From Panorpa germanica (Eukaryota; Arthropoda; Insecta; Mecoptera; Panorpidae): DNA of 64,000 bases. Shown in pieces: positions 34,263 to 47,490 of this stretch (position 1 is its first letter; each line of letters opens with the position of its first letter). A model generated the notes under the pieces. That model had not been told where the DNA came from. It ran no database searches and saw only the letters and a program-made list of their open reading frames with translations. The position numbers and the translations under genes are program-made. The stretch is taken from assembly GCA_963678705.1 (NCBI GenBank), contig OY783223.1, positions 5,208,001 through 5,272,000 on the forward strand, given 5' to 3'.

Positions 34263-35800
34263 CAGAAATAATTAGGTTTTTTAATAGTAATTTAAGTATT
34301 GAGTATGTTATATTTTGTTCTTCGTAAATTGCTTTAAAATTGATCTTGTTTTTTTGAAATTAACAGAAGTTAATAAGTTAATAATATTAACACTGTTTTA
34401 AATTTACCGCCATTTTGTATAACTGTCAGTAATGGCGATTAAATTCCGTACTAGTTTTGTCATTGCTTAGATTATGAATTGAAGGCTCTATATATTCATT
34501 ATCTGCACAATTGTTATATTACAATTAATACAAGACATAACCTAGCTGAAACCTTATATAGTGGAAATCGCGGTAATTTAAAAAAAAACTGTGTTAAATT
34601 GAAAAGCAAAATTACACTGAGTGACAGTGGCAATCAATTAAATAAATTACACTGTTTCAGTATAAAAGTTAAGATAGCATTTCTATAGTAGAACAGATAT
34701 AGATTCAAATTACACGTTCGCACTATCTGGATTGGAAGGGATTCTTGCACTTACATAGGAGAATTATGTCTAGCTACAGTCTTTTTCGTTACAGTGGTAC
34801 TTTTAGTCATTGACTTGGTTTTGTATTTATTTATCTGCAAATTTAATTTACAATTAATCAGTAATATTAATTATTTTAGAGTCACTTTGTCACCATATTG
34901 AAGATGCGTATGATTTTTTGTCATGAAACAATTCAATTTGATTTCACTCGTTCAAGGGAAATGTCAGTGATATGAACTACAAATGACAAAATCACTTCAC
35001 CTGACCTCACTACCGTACCAGTATTGAATGAAGTTAAACCATTACAGTGTAACAGAGACAGATATATCTTGTTTTTTTTTCTATGAAACTTTGGTTGTGG
35101 ATTTTTTCTCTATTAAAATAAATATTTTCAAATGTAAAAGCAGAGATAACCAACTATATTCCCATATTATTATGAAAAGATTCTGATCTGAATTGTTTCT
35201 TACTAACTAGAACTGATCAAATTTGTCACAAAATAGAAGGTTATCCATTGTTGTTTTCGATTTTTTCACAGTCATGAAATTTTAAAAAGTATCAAACACA
35301 AAATCTACATCTTTTTAAAAATGTATGTTTTATTTTTTAAACGTAAAAGCTTGTTGTTTTTTTTTTTTCGGGTTTAATTTAAAAAAGTAATAACGTACTT
35401 TCAGTAAAGTATCTTTTTAAAAATGTATGTTAAGTAGAAAATATATTTAATTCAACATATAAATAAATAATGTGTGAATGGTCTTTATTTACCGCGTATG
35501 AGGGTGAAAAATCTAGTTAATTAATGATCACAGTATGACTAATATAATATGTGTACGTAAATAGTTAACCAAAAGCGTCAACATCGGGCTGGATTCTACG
35601 GCTTCTACCGCTTTACCTCTACTGACTATTTCCCTCTCCTCTTTACTCCTCCAACCTGTTAAGACTTTCTGTCTCATTCACTCTACTACCTCTCTTTTTC
35701 ATTCCTATCTGTCTTCATCTCCAACCTGTAAGCATTCTGCTTTACCATATGCTATGTGTCCCGTACATATACAACTATATTTATATATAATATTTATATA

Positions 35801-36133
35801 TCTTAATATATATAAATTACGTGTCACTGTGTTGTCCGCTATGGACTCCTAAACTACTTAACCGATTTTAATGAAATTTGTACACCGTGTCCAGTTTGAT
35901 CCAACTTGAAAGATAGGATACCTTACATCTCAATTTATTTATCTTATTGCTAATTATTTGTCTATTAATTATCTGTATATGACATATGACATCGGGCGAC
36001 GATGATGGCGACATCTGTTGACTAGATTGAGTAAATATTCTGTTGAGTAAATCGAAATCTGTTGACTAGATTGAGTAAATATTCAATAGATGGCGCTACG
36101 TTAGGCACAGCAACGCGTGGCCGGGACAGCTAG
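35801..36133 (+). mobile_element. Non-autonomous Helitron-like element
   Basis: The left end TCTTAATATATATAAATTAC-GTGTCAC and the right end GTGGCCGGGACAG-CTAG followed by T are the typical TC...CTAG boundaries of insect Helitron-like elements. The body contains CTACTTAACCGATTTTAATG, a phrase widespread in such repeats, and an internal duplication of CTGTTGACTAGATTGAGTAA (about 36016 and 36059). No Rep/helicase coding sequence. A related degraded tail lies at 11410-11547. Confidence 0.65.
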
Positions 36134-36265
36134 TATAAATATATAAAAACATCCAAATTAGCAGAAAATCGCAAGGCAGAACAATACACATGATGTCAAC
36201 ATTACAATAATTTGTGAGAAACGTAACAAAAAATAATACAATTTAACCTCGGATTTGTATCTTAA

Positions 36266-36365
36266 TTCTGATACAGATTCATTGTAACAGGAGTCATTTT
36301 GTGTCCTTGCAATGTTTTAACGTGGGGACCAATATTGATAAGTATTCTTGTACCAAAACATCCGC
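36266..36365 (+). repeat. Short dispersed repeat next to MITE copy F, copy 1
   Basis: Shares TGATACAGATTCATTGTAAC, GGAGTCATTTTGTGT and TTTTAACGTGGGGACCAATA with 50055-50155. MITE copy F begins right where the shared GCCAAT phrase ends. Confidence 0.7.
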
Positions 36366-36368
36366 CAA

Positions 36369-37006
36369 TAGGCTTGTGTCCTATGTCTTAATTCCTATAA
36401 AAGTGTACTATATATTGATAAAGTAAGTGGGTTACAAAAACCTCAAATGTTCAATTATTTTTTAATAATTCCTTATATGTTAAGAGATATTAACAATTAA
36501 AAAGTCATTTTGTCTCTTTAATTATTAAAGGGATTCAACGTTGTACACATTCCAAGTGCATGTGACAACACAATCCTTGTGTAAGGTTGCCAACCTTGCA
36601 GATCATAAATCTGTGCTGTATGTATTTATATATCAAAATATCAAATATTATTTACAGCTATTTCAAGGAACAATTAAATTTCAATATTATGTCTGCCGTA
36701 ACAGGGTTAAATAAAATAAAAACTTATTATTCTTTGATTTGACTTGATTATTTGACTACCAACAGCTACAAAACATTACCACAGCACTGACCTACTCAAC
36801 AAATAACTGACGTTAAAATGCATTTCACGTCATACAAATATGGCCGACCATTTCTAGCGCTAAAACTACAATTCAAATTCTTAATTGCTATATCTCCGTC
36901 AATATTTAGATATTTAATAAAATAGACACGCCAATACACATTTATTAACATCAATTTCAATCAACAATTGAAAAATCGACCTCTAAAAAATGAGGACACA
37001 AGTCCA
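36369..37006 (-). mobile_element. MITE family 1, copy F
   Basis: A full-length copy in reverse orientation with slightly mutated termini (TAGGCTTGTGTCCTATG and GGACACAAGTCCA). It lies directly against a short repeat (36266-36365) that recurs at 50055-50155. It is the first of two same-orientation copies 700 bases apart. Confidence 0.9.
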
Positions 37007-37720
37007 TTGCTTCAAAGATGCTGCAAACTTAGAGTTTCCCCAGCTACCCACTATTTCTACTAGTTTTGTGTATGCTGTCATTACTTTGCTAGTGAAACAT
37101 TAAACAGTTCTTCTGTTTTCTTCACAGACGCTCCCGCCAACCGAGCACCAACAATTTGCCCCTTTTCGAAGTTGGGAAATCCCATATTTCACCAATCGCA
37201 AATTTCATTGTTTGTCTTTTCTTCATGCACTAACTTTCCCATCTAATATAAGTGTTCTTCTTTCGTTAACATACTTAAATTGCCTCGAATTTGCCATCGA
37301 TTCTTGATATAATTACCTACTTCTGTCCTATTTCTAATGGAAGGGGTATATACCTATATAAATATATATTTAATAAGACTGACTTTAAGTACAACATACT
37401 TCTTTATACATATACATATACATTTATAAGTATATTAACACATAATTAATAATAAAAACTTATTAACAATAGTTTGAAAACTAATAACTTGGTAAATTAA
37501 TAATTTAGTTTACTGAGTAAAACTGAAAACTTCAATAACAACAATAAAATTATTTTTATTTAGGGTGGGCCACCCTTTTTTCATAAGGGTTCAAAGCAAA
37601 TATCAAATAAACTTTGTTTTTTTATGGTGTGGTACGTAGACACTAGTAATACGTTCAAATATTTGATGAACGATGTAATTTATCGTATTGTAATTCATCG
37701 CACAAGCCTCTTATTGTAAA

Positions 37721-38343
37721 TGGGCTTGTGTCCTATGTCTTAATTTCTATAAAAGTGTACTATATATGGATAAAGTGTGTTACTAGAACCTCAAATGTTC
37801 AATTATTTTTTAATAACTTCTTATATGTTAAGAGATATTAACAATTAAAAAAGTAATTTTGTCTCTTTAATTATTAAAGGGATTCAACGTTGTACACATT
37901 CCAGGTGCATGTGACATCACAATCCTTGTGTAAGGTTACCAACCTTACAGCTCATAAATCTCTGCTATATGTATTTATATATCAAAATATCAAATATTAT
38001 TTACAGCTATTTCAAGGAACAATAAAATTCCAATATTATGTCTGCATTAGCAGGGTTAAATAAAATAAAAACTTGAAAATAAAGACTTGACTTGATTATT
38101 TGACTACCAACAGCTACAGAACATTACCTACAGCACTGACCTACTCAACAAATAACTGACGTTAAAATGTATTTCACGCCATAAAAATATGGCCGACCAT
38201 TTCTAGCGCTAAAACTACAACTCAAATTTTTAATTGCTATATCTTCGTCAATATTTCGATATTTAATAAAATAGACACGCCAATACACATTTGTTAACAT
38301 CAATTTCAATCAACAATTGAAAAATCGCCCATTAACAAGCCCA
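37721..38343 (-). mobile_element. MITE family 1, copy G
   Basis: A reverse-orientation copy whose right end is rearranged: the internal GCCCATTAAC is followed by a second CAAGCCCATTAAC, so the terminus appears partly duplicated and the usual AAAAAATGAGGACA stretch is lost. Confidence 0.87.
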
Positions 38344-38420
38344 TTAACTAGAAATTCGTTTTATCTTATAAAAAAGCAATACTTTAACAACACACGAAAT
38401 TCGTAAAAAGTAGCGTAACA

Positions 38421-38517
38421 AAAACCACTGTAACTTGTAATCTAATGGTTGGAATGTTATGAAATTTCGACACATATCGTTTGAAAGTTGGTACTATGTA
38501 AAAATCATATGGATTTT
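38421..38517 (+). repeat. Short dispersed repeat (ACCACTGTAAC family), copy 2
   Basis: AAAACCACTGTAACTTGTAA to AAAAATCATATGGATTT. Same unit as copies at 32303 (inverted), 43901 and 62712, beginning 77 bases after MITE copy G. Confidence 0.75.
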
Positions 38518-38689
38518 TCAATGCTGCCATCTATATACCGTCCAACGAACTTATTCAGTGATGTGTTCTATACTAATACTATATTTTACTTACGTGTGTT
38601 TCAGAGTGAACAAATTTCTCTATTTTTCTCTCGTTTCACATAAAACTAATTATTTATCATTATTTGTTTTATATAAACTTATTCTTATA

Positions 38690-39080
38690 TATTTCTCATG
38701 TATATATGTATATATATATATGTATATATTGAATAACATAATTTAATAATAAATGAGGCAGCCAACGAAATGTTCCCGTATACGAAGTTTGTACATATAT
38801 ACATAAAGTATATATACTACATATAAATATATAATATATATACATGTATAAAGTAAAGAAATACACATTAAATATTAATTGGACATTATTGATTAAGAAC
38901 TGCACACTGTTTTGAAATATATATCCATATTTAATGCGCTGGGGCATGGAGTTCTATGAATTATTGATGCAGGAACAAGAGTTCTAGAAATTCTATATCG
39001 AATTCATGCATTATATACGATTTGTACTTACGAGTAGGTCTATGGTTATATATATATGTATATATATATGTTTTTTTTTC
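38690..39080. repeat. TA/TG-rich low-complexity tract
   Basis: Several runs of TATATATGTATATATA (38700-38730, 38800-38850, 39047-39070) separated by ordinary AT-rich sequence. The open frames on both strands here come from the simple repeats. Confidence 0.7.
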
Positions 39081-39165
39081 TAGTGCATTTAATTATTTTA
39101 TTCAATTTAACTTAAGGTAAAACGATACTAAATAAAGGTTATAAAATTGAAAAAGTATATAAAAA

Positions 39166-39393
39166 TTCGAATTTAACTAGAAAATATAACAATATTCATT
39201 TTCAAAACTTATTTTTGCGGTTCCAACTCACTAAAAGTCAGTGGAAGAAAGCTTAAAATGTAGATACGTTATTCATCTAACTAGTTGCAGCTTTAGATTT
39301 TGATTCGCGTTTATAGTTACTTACATAAAACGATTTAAACATAAAAAAACATGGTTTTTTTGATAATATTTAACCTGCTGTATAGTATCGCCA
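39166..39393 (-). repeat. Dispersed repeat, inverted partner of 28550-28772
   Basis: Contains GCGGTTCCAACTCA and TTTGATTCGCGTTTATAGTT and ends GCTGTATAGTATCGCC. It matches the other copy in reverse orientation; similarity stops at 39393. Confidence 0.75.
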
Positions 39394-42300
39394 CTCTCTT
39401 CGAGTGGTCTCGAATGCAGAGCTATGTACGCATTCCAAAGTTGTTTATGTTAAGATAAGACGGAAGCAGGACTAGTCCCTAGTCTAAACATAACATATTT
39501 TACATTAAAGGTTTTAAATTTAACTAGTTTCCACGCCTTGCTGTGGTTATTCTGATATGAAATGAATGGCAAAGTAAATAAATTAACATGTTTATTTTTT
39601 AAAAATGTTTATTTTTTTTAAAACCGTTTATAACTTTTTAACAGTCAGTTTTTTGAAAAATAGTTATTCTTTATAAATTTTGCGTAATTTAATTAGCTTT
39701 CATTTACCGTAAAAATAATCGAAATATGTTAAGCGGTTCTTTAGATATCTCATTTATAACAATAGTGAAATTTAAGTTGAAAATCTTAAAAGTTTTCATT
39801 CATTAAAAGCGTTCACTGTATCAAATTTCGTTTACTCTCATACTACTCATAAGTGCGCATCTTAATATAGTCCTAATAATCAATATAAACACTCAACCAA
39901 AGACAATAGTTAAACGACCTATCCCAATATTATAAACTGCAAATAGCAAAATGACGTCAGAGATCGTTAACCGTGGAGAAAATATTTAAAAAACACCATT
40001 GGATTGTTTTTTGTTAGATAATTGGCTGCCAATAAAGAAAATGAAACATCATATTCTTAGTTAGAAATTCTCATAACAGATGGCGTTGTTAGGATTAGCA
40101 CTAGCACTATTTTTAAATATCTGGTAAACATTATTATCGTGTTTCTATTATAATCCAATAAACTTATTTTATTATGCAAGATTTCTATTGCAAATGACTT
40201 TTAAAATGCTTCTACAGGTATGCAGTTTGTACCCCCACTTCCCCCCTCATCGTATTGCTCACTTATAGTGAGTAAATTTATCAATTTAATTTATATTGTT
40301 TGGATAACTATAACCATTAAAAGAAAATTCAATTGCAAAAATGTAAATATTATTTTTGTAGTGTAAAATACGGAGAAATAATTTATATTTTACATGTACT
40401 CCAGTCAACTTATTTAAAATATTGTGATATCTGGTTCAATTCATGGTATTAACTTTTTCGAAAATTATGTAAGTAAGAAAAGAAAATAGATATTACTTTG
40501 TTCTTCAATTATATACGAGTGTCTTTCCGAAAATTATATTATACATATTCGAGGGACTTAGTGTTCTTCATACTGTTTGATCGCAGCGTCGTCTTCAAGT
40601 TCTACATCTCCTAATGGCTTCTTCAGTGGACTAAACACATCGGGAGAAGCATGGACTGTAATCAAGAGTTGTTATTGTATTTACCAATAAGCGCTCTTTC
40701 CCTCATCCATCAGCGTCTGTTAAAATCTGGGTGAGAGAATGCGGCGATCGCATTCCACAAGCTCAAGCGCAGTTTGAATATTTGTCTTCATTGACGCTAT
40801 TCGCCAGACGGCGTTTATGGCTTTGACTTTCCCCTTTAGAATAATGATACTTCTGCAGTGCAATCAAACAATTGAGTTTTACTGAGAGTAGCATCACCGA
40901 ACTGTACTTGGAGTCTCTACAAAATTTCAGCAGATTTCTAGACTTATTTGACGAGTAAATGAAGAACTATTAGGGGTACAGATATGAACAACAGCGCATT
41001 TTAATGTTAAAAGAACAATCTTTTACATAACTTATTAACAAATTGTTATTTTCAATCACGTGACAGACGTTGTCCTGTCCAACTTCAATAAATTTCACAA
41101 TTCAAATGAATCCGAATATTTCCTCAATATTAGCTTGATCCACAATTTGACAATCAAACATTTGCGCATATATGGTAGTAGCAGAAATCTCAAAGCAGAC
41201 GAAAAAAGCAGTTTAATTTTTTTCAAAAGTTTCTAATTTTCCGGTCGAATCGGTCCAGCAGTTGTCAAGTGTTGCGCTTACCAACCAACAGCATAAATAG
41301 AATATTTATAATGATTTTTTTTACTTATTTTAAAGTTAACCTAGTTTAACTGGCCTACATGTTGATTTCCATATATGTATGTTAATAAATTATAACATTT
41401 ATAAATATAAATGATTATATTTATATAACAAATGATTAAAAAATGTATGTTAAGGTTTGTGTTAGAATTTAAAATTTAGAATCATTGCAAATCATTTACG
41501 TGCTTGTTTCAAGTAATTGGAAATGCCAGAGAAAGTCATTGGGAATTATTAAATATTAGTAATAAAATGGCGGCTTGAATGACATTAGAAATAACTAACT
41601 GTTAAACAAATAATGCACTTTCTATATAAGTATTTAAGGCTGCGGTATGCGCTGGAGCAATACTGTTTCATAATTTTTGATTAATTTTATTTATTATTAA
41701 TAGTTTTAATTTGAATTAGAACGATATTTACTTTCTTTTAATTTTACTGACAAAGTGGAATCCTTTCCAATCAGCCAGTACAATTCCTTGTATTTTATAT
41801 TAAGTTGTTCCTTTTTTTTTCTTTACATATTCTTTCCACCGCAAGTGTGAAAATCAAAACGTTATTAATTTTAATTATATTTTTAAATTAATTAACCAAT
41901 AAGACGCGAGCAATGCTCTTTGTAACTTAAAATTAAAATTAGGGCACATATATTTAATTTATCGATTTCTTTCAATTTTTGAATTTAACAAGAATTAATT
42001 TGTTATCTGCGGGGATCCACCAGCTGTTCTTGCACACACACATATAGACCTCACACATGCACAAAGTGGCACATATGCAGAAGAGCATATAAGTAAATGT
42101 ATTTCAACGCAATCCACCCTAAAAAACAACCCCTTTGCTATGTATCCCGTAGTTAAAGGCATTAAAAACGACGCCCTGCGACGCCAAATCCACGGACCGT
42201 TTGTTTGCAAATATGACATTCGAAAATTCAGTGAACATGTGGTCGGTCCATGCTTACAATCATGTTAAATTGTCAAGTGTTGCATTGAGATTGAAACATA

Positions 42301-42624
42301 ATAACGCTGTGGGACTTTAAGTAAATTGAACATGTTTTTAGTTGAGTACCATTCAAACTAAAATATAATTTGAAACATTTATTTTCAATCGATTTTAACT
42401 ATTAATAGATTTGCATCGAGTATCGGTTTACAATGGTTACATTTAGTGAGGTTTTGATCGCGTAGTTCGAGTTTCTTTTCACATGGCGTAAATGAACAGA
42501 CGTGCGATTTTTAAGTAAACGTTTTTTAATATAACAAAAATGTATTATTGTAATTTGCATTGGGATGTGTTAAATTGATATTTATGAATTATTTGTACGT
42601 ATTTAAAAATAAAAAGCTATCCTT
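39394..42624. other. Unique AT-rich stretch without recognisable gene
   Basis: No repeat family shared with the rest of the window and no family-specific coding sequence. 40590-40900 is less AT-rich but has no sustained frame. Near the right end, a 42-codon plus-strand frame (42140-42268) stands out by composition; it is listed separately. Confidence 0.4.
42140..42268 (+). CDS. Candidate short ORF (42 codons), unrecognised
   Basis: ATG to TAA: MYPVVKGIKNDALRRQIHGP, then FVCKYDIRKFSEHV and a Cys-rich end. Codons are GC-richer than the flanks, as in real exons, and the charge pattern is protein-like. A competing minus-strand frame (41995-42219) overlaps it. No splice sites or homology could be recognised, so this may be a transposon piece or chance. 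Confidence 0.15.
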   Translation: MYPVVKGIKNDALRRQIHGPFVCKYDIRKFSEHVVGPCLQSC

Positions 42625-43377
42625 TTAAGGAGGTACTGGACGTACCGTCAATGCAAAAAGTTGAAGAAGAAATGCAAAATACGAAGTACATGAAGGACGA
42701 GCAAATATTGGGACTGTATCTTTGAAAATGGATTTTTCAATTCCCTATTAAACTGCTATTTGCTTGTTAAAATGATTTTTTTTATGCATATAATAGTTAA
42801 ATAAATGAAAAATTACCTATAATTAATATCAAATTTATATTAATTCAATTTAAATTCAAATTAAATATTTTGAAAAAGGAATAATAAATTTGGCAATGCT
42901 GTAAATTTACGTGTGTTGACGCATGCGTGATGTGGTTCTTTGATAAATAAATTGTTATATTTTATAAAATATTTATTCCGATTTTGAATTTCCCGCTCAA
43001 ATTGGCATTTGCAACGTTGCCGGCTTATAACCTACACTTACTGATTCTTAAAGGTTTTATTTAAATATTTTCGTATATAGGTAACCTTTTGATAATTTTC
43101 TTTTTGCAATAGTTACAGAAAAGATTATTTTATATACACCTAGTTTTTGAAAGCCGTGTCACCATTTTTTCATAGTTAAAATTTATATTATGTGGTGAAA
43201 TTGAGCTAAAAATTATGATTTGTATGGAAAATGACTATTTTTAATCACGTATAAAAAGAAAACTATGAACCGTAGATCTCTAAAATTTTGAAACAGCATG
43301 TATTTTAACTATTTGTATCGACCCTCCAAATTTCACAACGTTTTCTTCATTTACGTTAATGTCCTGTACCTCCTTAA
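42625..43377 (+). mobile_element. TTAA-flanked MITE (piggyBac-like), copy 2
   Basis: Starts TTAAGGAGGTACTGGACGT and ends GTCCTGTACCTCCTTAA. The body includes CGCTCAAATTGGCATTTGCA and TATCGACCCTCCAAATTTCA, shared with the other two copies. Non-coding. Confidence 0.88.
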
Positions 43378-43900
43378 GAAATATTACTGTTGAAAGTCAT
43401 CCGTTATTGTTGAATTATTACTAATTTTCAGTAAAGTGCTCTACTTTACAGCGATGCATCTCAATATCTATCAGACATACAAAGAAACGTTGTATACACA
43501 AATTGTAGAAAATTGAGTCCTCTATCAGATTGATAATAACTATTTTTATCCTAGGACCCACTGGTAAGAAGATATTTAACAAAAACCATTTTTAATGCCA
43601 ACGTTTTGAAGATGAGCTCTAAATCACAAAAATCAAGGCCTGTAAACAATAAATTGGAAATCAGGACATCAAAATTAGTCATAGAAGATTATTTGCTGAC
43701 TTTTTTGTTAACTTTTGTGTTAGGTAATTTAAAGATATTTCTGCGTAGACATTCGTAACTGATATATGGTTTAAAACACGATGGAAAAAGTATCGAGTTC
43801 GAATAACACTTGTCAAGTCAATGATTTCCTTGAACGGTATTAACACAAAAAATTCAGATTTTGCCCCTTGTTTTGTAAGTAAATTACAAAAGTAACTTCA

Positions 43901-43997
43901 CTAAAACCACTGTAATTCATAAACTAATGGTCCGAATGTTATAAAATTTTAACACATATCGTGTAAAGATTGGTACTATCTAAAAATCGTATGGATT
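43901..43997 (+). repeat. Short dispersed repeat (ACCACTGTAAC family), copy 3
   Basis: CTAAAACCACTGTAATTCAT to AAAAATCGTATGGATTTCG. Same unit, located 520 bases after TTAA MITE copy 2. Confidence 0.75.
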
Positions 43998-44879
43998 TCG
44001 ATGTAAGACGTATGTAAAACTTATAAAATGTCTAAAGATAATTTCATCTTAGTGCACTTTCTGTGCATCAAGCTTTAATTTAATTTAATTGATCGAAAAT
44101 ATACTACGACAACTCGAAAAAATGGTTTATATTCAAAGAAGTCGAGCATCTTTATGCATATGCATAATCTGCATCTCCCGTTGCATTATTTATCGGCGTG
44201 GTAAAGATATTATTGATTACTGTTATTTGCTCCTGTCGTGATGTTGTAATGCCGATTGAAGTGAAGCTACCACTCGTACCATCTTCGTACAATGATTTAA
44301 AAAATTTACATATCAAAAAAATATATTTAAAGAAAAAAGTTATGAAATAAATATTTTATGAATAAATTAATTCGTGCCTATATCTATAACACTAACAATC
44401 ACTTTGAAGCTGAAATGTAAGTAGCTTTTGCCGGGTGCATGGTATGTGGGAAATAAAAATCAAAATGTTGCATCCAATACAGTGACTGTCAAACAAAGGG
44501 ATTGTGCATTTGTCAAAGACTGGATTAAAATATTGGATGCACATTAGGGTGGACTATATTATAAATAAGATACCAGCAACGACTAAACAATCATCCAAAC
44601 TATCTAGCTGTGAATTTACTAGATAAACATACGTCTGACTTTAAAAGACTAAAAAGACATAGTGTGTTAAAACTACTACAACGTTTTTAATTGTCATTCA
44701 TAGATATAGCCGTCACTGGACGACTATTTCTTATCTAGGTTAATTTTCATTTTTAGCATAGGTACTTATTGTTTATACTTATTCTAACAGATTGAAACGT
44801 GGCATATTATTACAATATGAAAAAATATTTAGTGTAGACTGTAAAATGGAAAGGCCAGCGAAAAACTTACGTTAGTGAA

Positions 44880-46260
44880 TTTTTTTTTTTTTTTTTTTCA
44901 TTTATTAAATTTAGAAGCACTTCGTAGGCTTCCGCTCATATGTGCTGCTTTTTCCACTTATTCTATCCTCCTTAATTTTACATTTCAATTTCATTAATAT
45001 ATGTTTATATAGGAACAAATAAAATATGTACAAGGTAACTTATTATAACTCATTTTATCTAATTTACTGTTCAATCTCATCCACCGTAAAATTATCCCAA
45101 TTCCCTTGCTCTAATTCCTCTCCTTCACTTCCTATTGTTGTCTCTGCATCTTTTCTTCTTCTTACTTCATCATTCTTCAATAGCATTTTCCTAGTTTCAA
45201 AAATCTCCTTCGCATACTCATTATAGTATCGATACCTAATCTCTTCATTTACTAGATACTCTAGACTTTCAATTTCTCTGACTTTTATTCTATCTTGAAA
45301 TTTTACTCTCGCTTCATAGTAGTCTGGTCATTCTTTTAATATATGCATCAGTGTTTTTACGTTAGTGAAAGTGGGAGATGAAGTGACAACGGATAAGGAT
45401 GTGGAAGTTAATGTAGAGGTAAAGCAAGAAAGAAAAAGAAGAAGGATTGAAAAGGCCGTCCAAATATTATCAGATGGGAAGGTGTATAGGACTGTAACTG
45501 AGGGAAAAAGCAATCAGTGGGGCTTTGTCAGATGTTAATCGTTGAAATCTGGCTCTATATTCATCATATCGGCAACCATTGCTCTTCTATGACGATATTT
45601 GCAAGAAATATAGGCAAATTCTAACTAGATTATTCCGCTTTGATCAAAAAGGATGTTGAAAAGAAGTAATAAACGTAGACTAGTGTAAGTTAAAATAGGG
45701 AAAGAGAATTAGTAAGAATTGGAAAATAAAAAGAAAAAGCAATCAGTATAGCAGCCAGAAAACCTCTCTCCTTGGGGGGCTTTGTCAGATGTTTATCCTT
45801 AGAAATCTGGGCCTATATTCAACATATCGGCAACCATATGCTTGTCTAGGACGGGGTTTACTCGAAATATAGGCAACTTTTGACTAAGTGTGGTACCGAA
45901 ATATTTGCTCTTTCGTAATCCGTTTTAGACGGAAAGGATATTGAGAAGAAGCAATAGACTTAAAATAGGGGAGGAGAAGTGGTAAGAATTGGAAAATGAA
46001 AGAGAAAAAGCAATGACAAAGACAGTTTGGTTATAGATGTGGAAAGAAAAATGAAGTCTAATTTAATTAAGTAAGGAGAAGCAGAGAAGTACGAAAGAAA
46101 AATGGAAAAGGAGTAAGGAAGGAGATTAGCGAAAAGAAACAACCAAGGAAATAGTGAAAAAGACACAATATAGTGAGGAAATGGGTTTGAAAAGGAAGAC
46201 ATGTAATGTTATTATTGCAGTTAAAAGAGCACAATAAGGGCCGTGGCTATAAGAAGCACA
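44880..46260. repeat. Composite retroelement-like region with an internal diverged duplication
   Basis: Starts with a poly-T run (44880-44899). The minus strand then gives frames such as ESLEYLVNEEIRYRYYNEYA and RKMLLKNDEVRRRKDAE (about 45270-45080), which look like retrotransposon coding remnants. From 45525 a segment with GGGGCTTTGTCAGATGTT and CATATCGGCAACCAT is repeated at 45777 with many changes. The purine-rich plus strand to about 46200 resembles the 3' regions of the non-LTR elements elsewhere in the window. No intact frame. Confidence 0.5.
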
Positions 46261-46796
46261 TCAAATAATAATAAAAAAATGAACGAGTTTAAATTAATCT
46301 CCATAGCAAATAATTACGAATCTTTGAGAAGCTGTGAACTTAAGAGTGAGTTTGTTATAATTTAACTATAAAAAAGTAGTTTTCTTAGCTACTTATAATT
46401 CAAAAATATTACAATAATACTATATTATTTAGTATCTACTTGTTCATAGAATATTTTTTTAATGCTAACTTTATATTACATTTAAAAAAAAACAAAATAA
46501 AAAAAAAATGAAAAATAATAATAAGAAAGAAAACAGAATGAATTCATAATATTAAAAAATAAAACGAAATCAAAAACTACAAAAAGTAATAGTAATGTGG
46601 AGATTCTTGGCGGTTTGTCGGTTGCTGTACACGGGTATAAAGTTTAGGGTTTAGCAATTCAATGAACGAGGGTATTCTTAAAATATATGTTTAATATTCA
46701 AGCAAAAAATTACGAGTGAAACACAAGCTGTTTGTGTCGGTATAATATAACCCTACTTGTAAATATATTATGAAATTATTTTAAATATAAGAGCAC

Positions 46797-46983
46797 ATTC
46801 ATAAATTACGTCACACACAATGTAGAACAAAAGTTATATTTTTTCTTTTTTTTTAAGACGAATTTTAGATTAGATGTTACGTCACTAAACTTGTGAATCA
46901 CCCTCCCCCCTCTTGTCACGTTTTGTCACACCTTGTAGACCCACTCTTCCCCCATTTGCATGTGACGTAATCAATAAATGGCC
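46797..46983. mobile_element. Small MITE with TTACGTCACA termini
   Basis: The left end TTCATAAATTACGTCACACA and right end TGTGACGTAATCAATAAATGG are imperfect inverted repeats about 187 bases apart. The interior has a second ACGTCACTAAACTTGTGAATC phrase and a CCCTCCCCCCTC tract. Elements with this type of end are frequent in insects; superfamily not assigned. Confidence 0.6.
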
Positions 46984-47490
46984 TCCAATCTTCTTTAAGT
47001 TAAGTTCTGTGTATACGGAAATTAGTAGGTGGTTAAAAGGCCCTTGCTATTTATTTTATATAAATCTTTTTTTCCCCGTAAGTTGGTAGCGCTGTACACA
47101 ATTACTATGCTAAATATGAGGAATATCGGTCAACCCGTTTGTTTACAGCAGCTGATTGAATCAGTTCCATTCAGTTGCGCATGTCGATTTTTAAATTGAA
47201 CGAAATTACTGATTCATAATTTATTTGGTCCTATACCTTCCATTGCGGGTGGTCTAGTAGGGCGCATCACTAAATGGATGTTAAATATATCAATTAAGTG
47301 AAGTAACTTAGAACTTAAGAATACTGAACAAATCAGGTACTCGAGAGCTCATTAATTAATTTTAGGTGGCGCAAACAAACGACCAGGGTATAGAAAATAC
47401 ACAGTGCATACTCGACTTTATTGTGGTTCCATTTTGGCTTCTTTAGAAATTAAGGAAGGAAGTGAGAGCAAAAGAAAAAGGAAAAGTAAA

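Noticed and set aside
38459-38947. Overlapping frames of 83-95 codons around 38.5-38.9 kb
   Set aside because: Produced by TA/TG simple repeats and AT-rich DNA (Tyr/Ile runs).
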